In this document: piece by piece, positions 27,673 to 36,792 of the stretch
Position numbering within the stretch: the stretch's first letter is position 1
Layout: each line of letters starts with the position of its first letter
Assembly (NCBI GenBank): GCA_947445035.1
Contig: CANFCK010000007.1
Coordinates: forward strand, 170,060 to 234,059
Origin: Deltaproteobacteria bacterium
Lineage (GTDB): Bacteria > Myxococcota_A > UBA796 > SXON01
DNA length: 64,000 bases
Direction: 5' to 3'
Made by a program: the position numbers and the translations under genes
Notes under the pieces: model-generated
Seen by the model: only the letters and a program-made list of their open reading frames with translations
What the model was told of the DNA's origin: nothing
Database searches by the model: none

Positions 27673-28713
27673 ATGAAACGACGTCTGCTCGAGTGGCTCG
27701 CCTGCCCCGCCTGCGGGGACGCTCGCCTGGCTGTGGAAGCCAAAACGACCGAAAACCGCCGGGTCTACGTCGGACACTGGACCCCGGGCGAGGTCGTGCC
27801 CGGGCTGCGCGACGGCGAGGTGGAGGAGGTGCTCGACGGCACGCTCACCTGCCAGGGCTGCCGCGCGCAGTACCCGATCACCGACGGGATTCCCCGGATG
27901 ATGGTGGCCGGCAGCGAGGTGGGTGTCGCGACCGGACACAAGTGGACCGAGTTCAAGGCCGCGGTGCCGGAGTTCGAGAAGAACTTTCTCGACATCGCCG
28001 CTCCGCTCACTCCGGGCGACTTCACCGGGCGCCTCGTGCTCGACGCCGGCTGTGGCTTCGGCCGCAACGCCCTTTTTGCGGCGCGGTACGGTGCGGAGGT
28101 CGTGGCCTTCGACAACTCCGCGGAGGCGGTGGCCAGCTGCCAGGCGAACCTTGACGGCGCGGTCCGCGCCCACGTGGTGCAGGGCGATGTGGAGCGGCCC
28201 CCGTTCCGGCGGGGGCTCTTCGACCTCGTCTACTGCTACGGCGTCCTTCACCATGTGCGGGAGGCGCATCCGATTTTCCGGACCCTCGGCGAGCTGACCC
28301 GCCCCGGCGGACGGCTCTCGATCTGGGTGTACGGACCCCGACAGGGCTCGATGCGTGTCGCGACAGGGGCACTGCGTGGCGCCGCCGCGGCGATGTCTGC
28401 GGAGCAGCTCCACACCTTCTCCAAGGCGGTGGCGTCCGGGCTCCGCGCGTTCTCCCACACGCCCTACCGGTTCCTCAGTCCAGTCCCGCCGTTTGGGTTC
28501 ATCCTCTCCCATCTCCCCGTCCACGACCATCATCGCTGGCCCTTCGACGTCGTGGTCGCGGACATCTACGACCGGCTCCGCGTGCCCGTCACCGCCTACT
28601 TCACCGGGGAAGAGGTCGAGCGTTGGTACGCCGAAGCGGGGTACGCCGACATCCACGTGACGCGGCGTGTGGCGAACACGGAGAGCTTCCGCGGTTTGGG
28701 GACGCGGCGCTAA
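27673..28713 (+). CDS. SAM-dependent methyltransferase with N-terminal Trm112-like zinc ribbon
   Basis: A 346-residue protein. N-terminal ribbon: LACPACGDARL and LTCQGCRAQYPITDGIPRM give two CxxC pairs, as in Trm112p-like domains. The class I methyltransferase core starts at VLDAGCGFGRNALFAARYGA (SAM motif I) and continues with YCYGVLHHVREAHPIFRTLG. A ~110-residue C-terminal region with PYRFLSPVPPFGF and PVTAYFTGEEVERWYAEAGY resembles glycan or small-molecule methyltransferases. Substrate unknown. Divergent from the ATP synthase operon with ~90 nt between starts. Confidence 0.85.
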   Translation: MKRRLLEWLACPACGDARLAVEAKTTENRRVYVGHWTPGEVVPGLRDGEVEEVLDGTLTCQGCRAQYPITDGIPRMMVAGSEVGVATGHKWTEFKAAVPEFEKNFLDIAAPLTPGDFTGRLVLDAGCGFGRNALFAARYGAEVVAFDNSAEAVASCQANLDGAVRAHVVQGDVERPPFRRGLFDLVYCYGVLHHVREAHPIFRTLGELTRPGGRLSIWVYGPRQGSMRVATGALRGAAAAMSAEQLHTFSKAVASGLRAFSHTPYRFLSPVPPFGFILSHLPVHDHHRWPFDVVVADIYDRLRVPVTAYFTGEEVERWYAEAGYADIHVTRRVANTESFRGLGTRR

Positions 28714-28737
28714 CGAGGCTCGCGGTACACTGGCGCG

Positions 28738-29508
28738 ATGCTCTTGACCCTCCTCGTCGCCTGCGATCCGGGCGTGACCGACTCCGCCGAACCCGCCGCC
28801 GATTCCGGCGACTCCGCCGACACCGCTTCTGATTCCGGCGCTGACACCGCCGACACCGTGGACACCGCGCGCGACCTGCTCTTCGACGAGCCGTTCGACG
28901 AACTCGACACCCGCAAGTGGCTCGCGGCGGACTGGAAGCTCGGCGAGACGCAGCTCGACCCCCGGCACGCCCGGATCTCCACTGGCGGGCTGAACCTCGT
29001 CCACGAGGCCGACGGCGTTGGCGGCTGGGTCGGCGCCGAGCTCTACACCGCCGAGAGCTTCCACGGGGGCATGTTCACCGCGCGTGTCTTCGGCCCGAAA
29101 GGGCCGGGGACGATCTGTGCTTTCTTCTTCTACGGCGAAGTCGACGGGTTGGTGAACGAGATCGACGTCGAGCTGATCGACGGGGTGGCGTGGTTCGCGG
29201 TGTACCGGGACTGGACCGAGGCCGACGGCTACGAGCAAAGCGCGACGCACATGAGCGTCTCCTGGACCTACCCCGAGGGCTTCGACCTGGCGGCCGCACA
29301 CGAGTACCGCATGGATTGGCGCGCCGACGACATCGCCTTTTACGTCGATGGCAGCGAGGTCGCAGCATTGTCGATGGTCCCCAATGGCGAGCTCGCGATC
29401 CACCTCAACCACTGGACCTCGAGCACCTGGCCAGAAGTCCACTACCCGCCCGCTGACAAGCTGATGTGCCGGTTCGACGGGGTGCAGGGCGCGGTGTTGC
29501 CGAGGTAG
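28738..29508 (+). CDS. Lipoprotein GH16 glycoside hydrolase (beta-glucanase family)
   Basis: A 256-residue exported lipoprotein: short leader to LLVAC, then an Asp/Ser/Thr linker (SGDSADTASDSGADTADT). The catalytic motif of family 16 is visible in VNEIDVELIDG (Glu141, Asp143, Glu145). AFFFYGEVDGL before it and DWRADDIAFYVDG after it complete the beta-jelly-roll signature. It would cleave beta-1,3/1,4-glucans or related polysaccharides at the cell surface. It begins about 25 nt after the methyltransferase stop. Confidence 0.88.
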   Translation: MLLTLLVACDPGVTDSAEPAADSGDSADTASDSGADTADTVDTARDLLFDEPFDELDTRKWLAADWKLGETQLDPRHARISTGGLNLVHEADGVGGWVGAELYTAESFHGGMFTARVFGPKGPGTICAFFFYGEVDGLVNEIDVELIDGVAWFAVYRDWTEADGYEQSATHMSVSWTYPEGFDLAAAHEYRMDWRADDIAFYVDGSEVAALSMVPNGELAIHLNHWTSSTWPEVHYPPADKLMCRFDGVQGAVLPR

Positions 29509-29553
29509 GAGTGCCATCGCTTTTCGGGGCGACCGCTCCGCCATGCGTCACCT

Positions 29554-32415
29554 CTACTGCTCGAAACAGTACAACCCTGAGCTCGTGCTACAGAACACCC
29601 AACCTACGTTTGTCCAGTCGCTGTCGGTCTCGTAGCTGCGGCCCACCGTCGCGTAGAAGTGGTTGCCGTAGCATACGCCACAGCCGTTGGTCCAGTCCGC
29701 GCACAGGCCGTTGACGGAGCTGCCGCTCGCTGCACTGGACCCTGCGATCGTCGAGCCGGTGAACACCCACTTGGACTGGGTGGCGCCGTACTCGTCGAGT
29801 TGGATCGCGGCCGAGAGCGCGCCGTCAAGCAGGTCGGCGCGACTCGTGGCGATCGTCGTGCCGTCGAGCAGCACGTAGGGGCCGTCCGCGATTCGCGAGC
29901 CGGCGCCCTGGGAGCTGTCGCTGAGGAACGCGATCCACGTCCCGCCCAGCCCCGCCGCGTCCGCCGCGTCCTGACACTCGGTGTCCGCGCCGGAGACGCC
30001 CCCGAAGCCCCCGGTGAAGCTACCACTGGTGACAAACACCCGCGTGTCGGCGCGCTCCACCTCCACGGACGCGGTGCCCGGCGTCCCCGGGCCCTCACCG
30101 TCGTCGGGTGTGGCGGTGCACTCGTAAAGCTCGTAGGCCTCCGTGTCGGCCGCGCTGACCTCGTCGTCCGTCCAGGTCGCGGTGCTTGGGCCCACGTCGG
30201 CCGCGTCCGGATAGGCGACCCCATCCACCGTCCACGCCATGGTGTAGGTGACCGTGTCTCCGTCCGCGTCCGAGCTGGCGGCGGTCACCTCACACACCAG
30301 CGCGTCGCCCTCTTGCGGCGCGGACGGATCCAGGGCGACTCCCGGCCCAGACGGCAGCGTGTTGGACACGGCCACCGAGGCGGAAACGGGTGTTCCCGCG
30401 CCGTCGGGGTCGCTCGGCGTCACCTCGACGGCGATCACCTGATGCTTCGCAAACGCGGTCGTTCCGTCGAGCGAGCTGCCCGTCGTCGCGACGAGGACGC
30501 CGTCCACCGTCCACGTGTAGGCCAGCGACACGGTGTCGCCTTCGTCGTCATGGCTCACGACGGTGACGGCCACTGTGTCGTCGGTATAGACGACCGTTGG
30601 ACTGAGGTCTACGCTGTCGACAACCGGGGCGCTGTTCTGGATGGCGACGCTGTCATACAGCGTGAGCCCAGCGTCCGTTCCATCGAAGGGCGTTGCCGCA
30701 CAGGTCACGACGTCGCCAGTCACGAATGCGCCGGATAGCGCAGGAATGGTCGCGACCGATATTCCATTGACGCTCCAAACGAACGTCGTCGCGTCCGCGT
30801 CGCCGTCGGCGTCGCCGTAGCCGGAGGGCGCGCACACCAGGGTGTCCGCACGAGTGGCGGGATCGGGCGCGACATCCACGGAGGCGAGGGTGGGCGCGGA
30901 GTTCATGATCGTCGCCGAGGCGCTGCCGGTCGGGCCGGCACCCCAGGCGTCCGCGGCCCAGACCTCCACCGTCCAGGCTTCGCCCCGGGTCGTGGCCGAA
31001 GCCAGAACGGTGTCCGTCGTGCTGGTAGTGCTCACCACGCCGTCCACTGACCAGGCGTAGCCGTAGGTGAGCGGGTCGCCCTCAGGGTCCAACGCCGGGA
31101 GGTCGACGGACACGACCAGGTCGTCGGTGGTGAAGGGCGCCACGGGCACGATCGAGACAGTCGGCGCATCCGGCAGGCCGTTGATGCGGAACGTCGCCCC
31201 GCCGGAGCCAGTCAGCCCCACGGTGTCGACCACCGTCGCGGTGACCGTGTGTTCGCCAACCGAGAGCCCCGCGGTAACGAATACTGCACGTCCCGCGCTG
31301 TCCGCGAGCCCCTCCGCGAGCATGCCGTCGATATCGGAGGTCCACGTGACCCACAACAGATCCGCCGCATCCTCGGCATCGGAAACGCGAGCGACGAACG
31401 CAAGCTCGTCGCGGTCGTTGGACACGCTGCCATCCGACGGGGCGTCGAAGAAGAGCGTGGGTGGCGTGCCGACCGTGAACGTGGCCGCCTCGGTGCAGCT
31501 GAGGCCCAACTCATCGGTAGCCGTGAGTGAGAGCTCGTGCTGGCCGACCGAGAGGGACGCGGTGGTGAGGCTCGCGGCGCCCCCGCCCGTGGCCGGATCG
31601 ACGCCAAGTTCCCCGTCCAAGGAGCTGGCCCAGCGGATGGACAGCGCCTCGGGTGCAAGCTCCGCGTCGGCCACGGTTCCGGCCAGCACGACGTCGGCGC
31701 CCCGCGCCCCGACGCCCCCGTCCACCGGCGACGAGATCGAACACACCGGAGCGCTGTCAGGCGGGCCGACTGTCAACAACACATCGTCTACTGCCTCGTT
31801 GCCGGCGGTGTCGACGACGAAGAGTTGGAGGGCGTGGACGCCCTCCGAGAGCGAAGCGTAGCCACGCACGACACCGTCTTCCGCCACTGTGGCCGCGTCA
31901 ACCAGCTCCCCGTCGCGGCTCGAGACCCAACGCACCGCGAGATCGCTGGGCGCATCCTCCGGATCGGCGACCAGGCCCTCGAGAAGCACCGGCCGATCGC
32001 TGTAGCGCGGCGCGGCATCGACGGGCGCCGTGATCGCCACCGACGGCGACAGGTCGTCCGCCACCCGCAGGTCGATCGACGCGGAGGCGCCCGCGCCCTC
32101 GGCGTCCCGCCCCTCGAGGAGCACCGTGAACGCCGCCGAGGGGACGATGATCGCACACTCGACGGTGCCGTCGCGCGCGGGCGCACTCGACGGGCACGCG
32201 GCCTGATCATCGACGTACCACCGCGCCGTCAGCGCGTCCGGCGCATGATCCGGGTCGCTCACGCTGCCCCGTAAGAGCAGCGTTGAAGCCTCCCGAACCT
32301 CGTCGCCATCCGCCGGCGTCAGCAGCTCGACGAGCGGCTCCGCGTTGTGACGTGTGAAGGCGGAGTCGTTGCACGCGGCGAGGAGCAGAGCGGGGAGCGG
32401 GAGGAGTGCGCGCAC
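29554..32415 (-). CDS. Large surface lipoprotein with Ig-like/PKD-like repeats and a DUF1554-like C-terminus
   Basis: About 953 residues from the GTG at 32415, chosen because it yields a leader ending in the lipobox LLLAACN; the longer upstream frame has no signal. Roughly eight ~90-residue beta-sandwich repeats follow, with phrases such as VRWVSSRDGELVDAATV, SLSVGQHELSLTATDELG and YAWSVDGVVSTTSTTD. The end (VFVTSGSFTGGFGGVSGADT, NGLCADWTNGCGVCYGNH) resembles the DUF1554/endostatin-like domain of secreted proteins. Likely an adhesin or substrate-binding protein. Convergent with the GH16 gene, 45 nt between the stops. Confidence 0.82.
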   Translation of the reverse strand: MRALLPLPALLLAACNDSAFTRHNAEPLVELLTPADGDEVREASTLLLRGSVSDPDHAPDALTARWYVDDQAACPSSAPARDGTVECAIIVPSAAFTVLLEGRDAEGAGASASIDLRVADDLSPSVAITAPVDAAPRYSDRPVLLEGLVADPEDAPSDLAVRWVSSRDGELVDAATVAEDGVVRGYASLSEGVHALQLFVVDTAGNEAVDDVLLTVGPPDSAPVCSISSPVDGGVGARGADVVLAGTVADAELAPEALSIRWASSLDGELGVDPATGGGAASLTTASLSVGQHELSLTATDELGLSCTEAATFTVGTPPTLFFDAPSDGSVSNDRDELAFVARVSDAEDAADLLWVTWTSDIDGMLAEGLADSAGRAVFVTAGLSVGEHTVTATVVDTVGLTGSGGATFRINGLPDAPTVSIVPVAPFTTDDLVVSVDLPALDPEGDPLTYGYAWSVDGVVSTTSTTDTVLASATTRGEAWTVEVWAADAWGAGPTGSASATIMNSAPTLASVDVAPDPATRADTLVCAPSGYGDADGDADATTFVWSVNGISVATIPALSGAFVTGDVVTCAATPFDGTDAGLTLYDSVAIQNSAPVVDSVDLSPTVVYTDDTVAVTVVSHDDEGDTVSLAYTWTVDGVLVATTGSSLDGTTAFAKHQVIAVEVTPSDPDGAGTPVSASVAVSNTLPSGPGVALDPSAPQEGDALVCEVTAASSDADGDTVTYTMAWTVDGVAYPDAADVGPSTATWTDDEVSAADTEAYELYECTATPDDGEGPGTPGTASVEVERADTRVFVTSGSFTGGFGGVSGADTECQDAADAAGLGGTWIAFLSDSSQGAGSRIADGPYVLLDGTTIATSRADLLDGALSAAIQLDEYGATQSKWVFTGSTIAGSSAASGSSVNGLCADWTNGCGVCYGNHFYATVGRSYETDSDWTNVGWVFCSTSSGLYCFEQ

Positions 32416-32527
32416 ATGGGGAGTGTAGCGCACTTCGGGCGCGGCATAACCTGATGCCCGATCCCACAAGCCGATTGGGGCGGCGTTCTTCACCGCGCCT
32501 GCGCACAAGTACCGCCCGATCAACCGC

Positions 32528-33703
32528 CTACTTCGCCACCTGCGGCACGATGTCGACCTGTTCGTACTTGGCCCACTTCTCGGCGTCTTCCCAGGGGGCG
32601 GGATCGACGACCTTGGCGGTGACGGCCATCTTGCTGGCTTCGAAGAAACCTTCGATGGTGCGGAACATGTAGCTGTTGTCGATCCAGCAGGCGCGCATGC
32701 AGCCTTCGCAGCTTCCCGCCTCCAAAAGGCGCTTCCGCTCGTAGTCTTGAGAGTGGAAGTACTCCTCGAACTTGGGGTCCAAGAAGTGCATGTGCTGGTG
32801 TTCGGTGCGGTGGCAGATGGCGAACTGCCCGTTGGGCGCCACGCTGAAGTACAGACGCCCGGCGTCGCAACCCTCGGCGGGGAAGCGCCCGGTCTTGAGG
32901 TACAGCTTGCTGGCCTCCAAATAGGGTGTGCTGTTCAGGATCGGCCAACCCTCCTTCTTCATGCGCAAAAGCTCGTCGTAGGCGCGATCGATGCGGTCCT
33001 GAACCTGCTGGGCGCTGTCACTGATGTTGAGCCCCATCTCGGGGCGATGGCGCACAAACCGCGCCTCCCAGTTGCGGACCCCGTCCTTGGCCTCGGCCAG
33101 AAGCTCGATGGGCAAAAACGAGATGTGGAAGCCGATCGCTGCGGCGAACTTCACCATCTCGGGCAGCTCTTCCAGGTTGAGGTTGCTGACGACGCAGTTG
33201 ATGCTCGGCAAGCCGTTGGTACCCTTGACCAGCTGGCCGATCGTCGTCATCGAGCGCACGGCGGCGTCCCAGGAGCCGGGAGCCTCGCAGATGTAGTCAA
33301 AACGGGCCGGATAGAGGGAGTCCAGCGAGATCGAGAAGCTCTTCACGCCGTAGCGGACCGTCTTTTCCAGGCGCTCGGCGCTGACGCCGACGCCGTTGGT
33401 CAGAACGCGGGTCTGAAGCCCAGCATCGACGAAACACTTCGCCGCTTCTTCCAGGTAGTCGCACGCATAGGGCTCGCCGCCGCCGATCGACAGTTGCACC
33501 ACGCCGAGGCGCTTCATGCGCTGGGCCATCATCTCGATCTGCGGAATCTCCAGCTCTTCCTTGCGGTTTCCGTAGCGCCAGATGCCGCACATCTTGCAGG
33601 TGAGGTTGCAGCGATGGGTGATGCCGTAGTGGGCGTAGACCGGCACGCGCCGGGTGACGAAGGCCTCTGCGACTCGGGCATAACCACGTACATCGAGCTT
33701 CAT
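32528..33703 (-). CDS. Radical SAM protein with SPASM-like C-terminal cysteines
   Basis: A 391-residue protein starting at an ATG that overlaps the upstream stop (ATGA). ITHRCNLTCKMCGIWRYGN carries the cluster Cys32, Cys36 and Cys39. VVQLSIGGGEPYA is the GGE motif binding SAM. C-terminal cysteines (PAEGCDAGRLYFSVAPNG, FAICHRTEH, SCEGCMRACWID) can hold one or two auxiliary clusters. Proteins of this type modify peptides, sugars or lipids. It is last in an operon with another radical SAM protein and a DegT aminotransferase. No precursor-peptide gene is visible nearby. Confidence 0.88.
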   Translation of the reverse strand: MKLDVRGYARVAEAFVTRRVPVYAHYGITHRCNLTCKMCGIWRYGNRKEELEIPQIEMMAQRMKRLGVVQLSIGGGEPYACDYLEEAAKCFVDAGLQTRVLTNGVGVSAERLEKTVRYGVKSFSISLDSLYPARFDYICEAPGSWDAAVRSMTTIGQLVKGTNGLPSINCVVSNLNLEELPEMVKFAAAIGFHISFLPIELLAEAKDGVRNWEARFVRHRPEMGLNISDSAQQVQDRIDRAYDELLRMKKEGWPILNSTPYLEASKLYLKTGRFPAEGCDAGRLYFSVAPNGQFAICHRTEHQHMHFLDPKFEEYFHSQDYERKRLLEAGSCEGCMRACWIDNSYMFRTIEGFFEASKMAVTAKVVDPAPWEDAEKWAKYEQVDIVPQVAK

Positions 33704-34749
33704 GCTGCGCCTCCAAGGATGGTGCGCACGCCCGCTCTTGCGACGTCCAGCACCACCGGGGTGTTGAGATTGTAGAGAAAGTTGGCCTCGGCGCACGGCG
33801 TGTCCGCGCAACTTTGGCAGGCCTCGTCACGCAGTGAGGCAAAAGCGACGTCGAAGCCATCGTCCCGCACGTTTCGGGCGGCCGGGGCGCCGGCGCGGGG
33901 AAGGCAGCTGTGGACGCCGCCGTCGGACTCCACCACGCAGGAGACCTGACCGGCCATACAGTGGAGGTCTTCGTGAGGAAGTGCGGAGGTCGGAACCGAA
34001 TAATCTGGCCACGTACAGAGGTAGCGGAGCACTTTTTCCGACACGCCCACGGGGCGGCCGGCCAGGCGGGCTTCGAGCAGCCACCGCCACGCCCGACGGA
34101 GGTCGTCGTTGTCGCCGAGCTGGCGCCGCGCCCCTTTGCTGGCGAGGGCGCCCGAGGTCTGGACCAGCTGGAAAACCGCGCGGCTGCGATGCGCTTCTGC
34201 ATCGGCCAGCACCCACGCCAAGGTGGCGAGCGTGTGTTTGCCGACTTGCGTCACGGTGTCGACCCGGAGGCCAGCGGCGCGTGCGGCGGCGATCCCGGCC
34301 ATCGCCTTGGCGAAGGCCCCCGGCTCGGCGACCCGATCGTGCACTTCTTGCGGACCATGCAGCCCGACCATCAGCCGGTCGACGCGCCGAAGCTCGGCGA
34401 TGCGCCGGGGTAGTTGGTGGCCGTTGGTGTCGAGTACCGTCCACATCCCGTGCTCTGCGCAACGATCGACGAGCGCGCCGACGTCCGGCCGACTCAGCGG
34501 TTCGCCGCCGGTGAGGTTTACCCGCGCCGTCCCCAGGACCGCGAGGTGATCGATGAGGTCAAGGAGCTCGCTGGTGTCGAGCTCAGCGCGGGGGTTGAGC
34601 GGGACGCCACACGACGCGCACGAGCTGTCGCAGCGGTGGGTGAGCACGAGGGTGACGGCCAGCGGCGCCCGATGCCCGGTGAGGCGGAAGCGGGCGGCGC
34701 CCACGGCCGACTTGACCACCGCGCGACGGATGGGGCCGAGGGGGATCAA
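33700..34749 (-). CDS. Radical SAM protein with auxiliary-cluster cysteines
   Basis: A 349-residue protein from a TTG that overlaps the aminotransferase stop (TTGA). LTHRCDSSCASCGVPLNPR supplies Cys40, Cys44 and Cys47, and VNLTGGEPLSRPDV is the SAM-binding GGE motif. Cysteines in LHCMAGQVSCVVESDG, HSCLPR and CQSCADTPCAEANF suggest a SPASM or twitch domain. It differs clearly from the next protein, so this is not a recent tandem copy. Function unknown. Confidence 0.85.
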   Translation of the reverse strand: MIPLGPIRRAVVKSAVGAARFRLTGHRAPLAVTLVLTHRCDSSCASCGVPLNPRAELDTSELLDLIDHLAVLGTARVNLTGGEPLSRPDVGALVDRCAEHGMWTVLDTNGHQLPRRIAELRRVDRLMVGLHGPQEVHDRVAEPGAFAKAMAGIAAARAAGLRVDTVTQVGKHTLATLAWVLADAEAHRSRAVFQLVQTSGALASKGARRQLGDNDDLRRAWRWLLEARLAGRPVGVSEKVLRYLCTWPDYSVPTSALPHEDLHCMAGQVSCVVESDGGVHSCLPRAGAPAARNVRDDGFDVAFASLRDEACQSCADTPCAEANFLYNLNTPVVLDVARAGVRTILGGAA

Positions 34750-35999
34750 CTCGCCAGCTCACGGACGGCCTGCCGGACCGCCTCGGCGATGTGTTTGGTG
34801 TCGCGCTGGTCCATCCGCGGGTGGACCGGGAGGTGGAGTTGGTCGCGCAAGATGGCCGCGGCGTTGGGCTGGGGGCGCCGGAACTCGGGGAAAAGTGGGT
34901 GGTCCGAGCAGTCGCTCATGTACCCAAAGGTGGTGTCCACGCCGCGCTTGCGGAGGGCCGCCATCAGCTCGGCGCGCCGGGGATGGTGGATGACGAAGCT
35001 CATGTAGATGGGCTCGGCACCGGCTGGGTAGACGGGCGTCTGGATGCCATCCACGTTGGCCAACGCTTCGTCCAAGGCCCGCCCGTTGCGGATGCGGGCA
35101 CCGTTGAGCGCTTCGATGCGCTCGATCTGCTTGATGCCCACCGCCGCCTGCACTGCGCGGGGCCGGGCCTTCTGAAAGCTTGTGGGGACGCCTTCGTAGC
35201 GCACCTCGGCCTCGCCAAAACGTTCGTGCAAGGGATCGCTCCCGAGCTTGTTGCCAAGCACGATCGCGGGATGAAGCGTCCACGGGTACAAATAGGGGTG
35301 CGTGGCGAACATCATCGCCAGGCCGGTGGCCGCTTCTTTTGCGGCGCGCTGGGCGGGGCCGTAGGTCGTGGCCTCCATCGCCGTGCGGCAGGATCGGGCA
35401 ATGTCCTCGTCGTTGGTGGTGATCATCGCGCCGGACAGCGTGGTGATGTTCTTGGTCAACCCGAAGGTGTAGTAGCTGGCGTCCCCAAGGTTGCCGGCGC
35501 GGACGCCGCGGTAACGGCTGCCCGTGGACTGGGCGCAATCTTCGATGACGCGGATGCCGTGCTTCTTGGCGATCGTATTGATGGCGTCCATGTCGCAGGG
35601 GGTGCCGTACAGATGCGTAGGCACCACGGCGCGGGTCTTGGGCGTGATGGCCGCTTCGAAGCCGGCGGGGTCGAGTACGTGGCTGCGGAGGCCGACATCG
35701 GCGAAGACCGGCCGGATCCCGGCGGCGGCGGCCATCGAGGGGATCGCAAAGTAGGTGAGCGCCGGGATCACCACCTCATCGCCGTCTTTGAGCCCCATCG
35801 CCTGGAGCAGCAGGTAGAAGGCAAACCGCGCCGACGGGGTCATCACTGCATACTTCGCCCCGATGTAGGCGGCGAAGGTACGCTCGAACTCCGCCACGCT
35901 CGCCGCGTCGTCCGGCTTTTTGGCCAGGGTGCGGGCGCAGACCAACGCCTCGGCAGGGCTGAAGCTGGGACTGAAGCGAGGGATGCGACCGAAGTACAT
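34746..35999 (-). CDS. DegT/DnrJ/EryC1 family PLP aminotransferase
   Basis: A 417-residue fold-type I PLP enzyme. SYYTFGLTKNITTLSGAMI holds the Schiff-base Lys183, VIEDCAQSTGSRYRG the PLP-binding Asp, and VVIPALTYFAIPSMAAAAGI the substrate-side motif. The ATG at 35999 begins MYFGRIPRFSP, the usual start for DegT proteins. Such enzymes make amino sugars (keto-sugar transamination) for surface glycans or secondary metabolites. First gene of the operon with two radical SAM proteins, so it may make an amino-substituted intermediate that they rearrange. Confidence 0.9.
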   Translation of the reverse strand: MYFGRIPRFSPSFSPAEALVCARTLAKKPDDAASVAEFERTFAAYIGAKYAVMTPSARFAFYLLLQAMGLKDGDEVVIPALTYFAIPSMAAAAGIRPVFADVGLRSHVLDPAGFEAAITPKTRAVVPTHLYGTPCDMDAINTIAKKHGIRVIEDCAQSTGSRYRGVRAGNLGDASYYTFGLTKNITTLSGAMITTNDEDIARSCRTAMEATTYGPAQRAAKEAATGLAMMFATHPYLYPWTLHPAIVLGNKLGSDPLHERFGEAEVRYEGVPTSFQKARPRAVQAAVGIKQIERIEALNGARIRNGRALDEALANVDGIQTPVYPAGAEPIYMSFVIHHPRRAELMAALRKRGVDTTFGYMSDCSDHPLFPEFRRPQPNAAAILRDQLHLPVHPRMDQRDTKHIAEAVRQAVRELAS

Positions 36000-36226
36000 G
36001 GCGGATTCCTGGAGCCTACCGGGGGAAAGCGGCAAGCTCAACGTTTGAGCGGGCGGGGATGGCGCGCGCGTATGGCGGGACACGCGCCGGGGCGAGCGAA
36101 GCGGCCGCCGCGGCGGCGCGGCAGCGATCGAGTGGAGGCCTCCGGCCGGAGCGAGAGCGGGGCGACGCGAAGCGGCGGCCGCCGGTGGACCTCCCGCGCC
36201 GCCGCCTACGGGTTAGCTCCGCCTTC
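36000..36226. other. Intergenic divergent promoter region (DegT operon / def-fmt)
   Basis: About 227 nt of very GC-rich DNA between divergent starts, with no credible gene. It should hold promoters for both directions, but I see no clear consensus boxes or strong palindromes. Confidence 0.4.
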
Positions 36227-36787
36227 ATGGCCGTCCTCCACGTCCTCACCGTACCCAACCCGATCCTGAGCAAGAAGTGCCGACCGGTCGGCCCGGGCGA
36301 GTTCGGGGAGGAGCTGGCACGCTTCGCGTCGGACCTCGCCGAGACGATGTACGCCGCGCCCGGCGTGGGCCTCGCCGCGCCGCAAGTGGGCGATCTACGC
36401 CGCTTGGTGGTCATCGATCCCGGCAACTGCACCCGGGAGCAAGACGACGACGGCCGCCCTACCAATCCACGCTTCCTGGCCCTGGTCAACCCCCAGGTCA
36501 TCGAAGCCAGCAAGGAGATGATGATCTACGAAGAAGGCTGTCTTTCGGTGCCCGACTTCGAGGAGAACGTCTCTCGCCCTCGTCGGGTGCACATCCGCTA
36601 TCTCGATGAGTCGGGCAAGCCCCACCAGAAGTGGTTCGAAGGCTACGACGCCATCGTCGTGCAGCACGAGATGGACCACCTCGAAGGGGTGGTGATCCTC
36701 GATCGGGTGTCGCGACTCAAGAAGGGTCGGTACCTCCAGAAGCGACAGAAGGTGCGGGTCCGGAACGACGGATCTCTGGAATACTGA
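36227..36787 (+). CDS. def: Peptide deformylase
   Basis: A 186-residue metalloenzyme that removes formyl groups from new proteins. Motif 1 GVGLAAPQVG at 46-55, motif 2 EGCLSVP at 103-109 (Cys metal ligand), motif 3 QHEMDHLEG at 146-154 (His, Glu, His). A short insertion EQDDDGRPTN follows motif 1. The ATG at 36227 is used; upstream in-frame sequence is Arg-rich and not protein-like. fmt follows 5 nt downstream, the classic pairing. Confidence 0.96.
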   Translation: MAVLHVLTVPNPILSKKCRPVGPGEFGEELARFASDLAETMYAAPGVGLAAPQVGDLRRLVVIDPGNCTREQDDDGRPTNPRFLALVNPQVIEASKEMMIYEEGCLSVPDFEENVSRPRRVHIRYLDESGKPHQKWFEGYDAIVVQHEMDHLEGVVILDRVSRLKKGRYLQKRQKVRVRNDGSLEY

Positions 36788-36792
36788 GCCCG

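Noticed and set aside
27580..29544. A 654-codon minus-strand frame opposite the methyltransferase and GH16 genes
   Set aside because: Antisense shadow: the plus-strand genes have clear domains and catalytic motifs, while this frame is rich in Arg/His/Pro/Gly.
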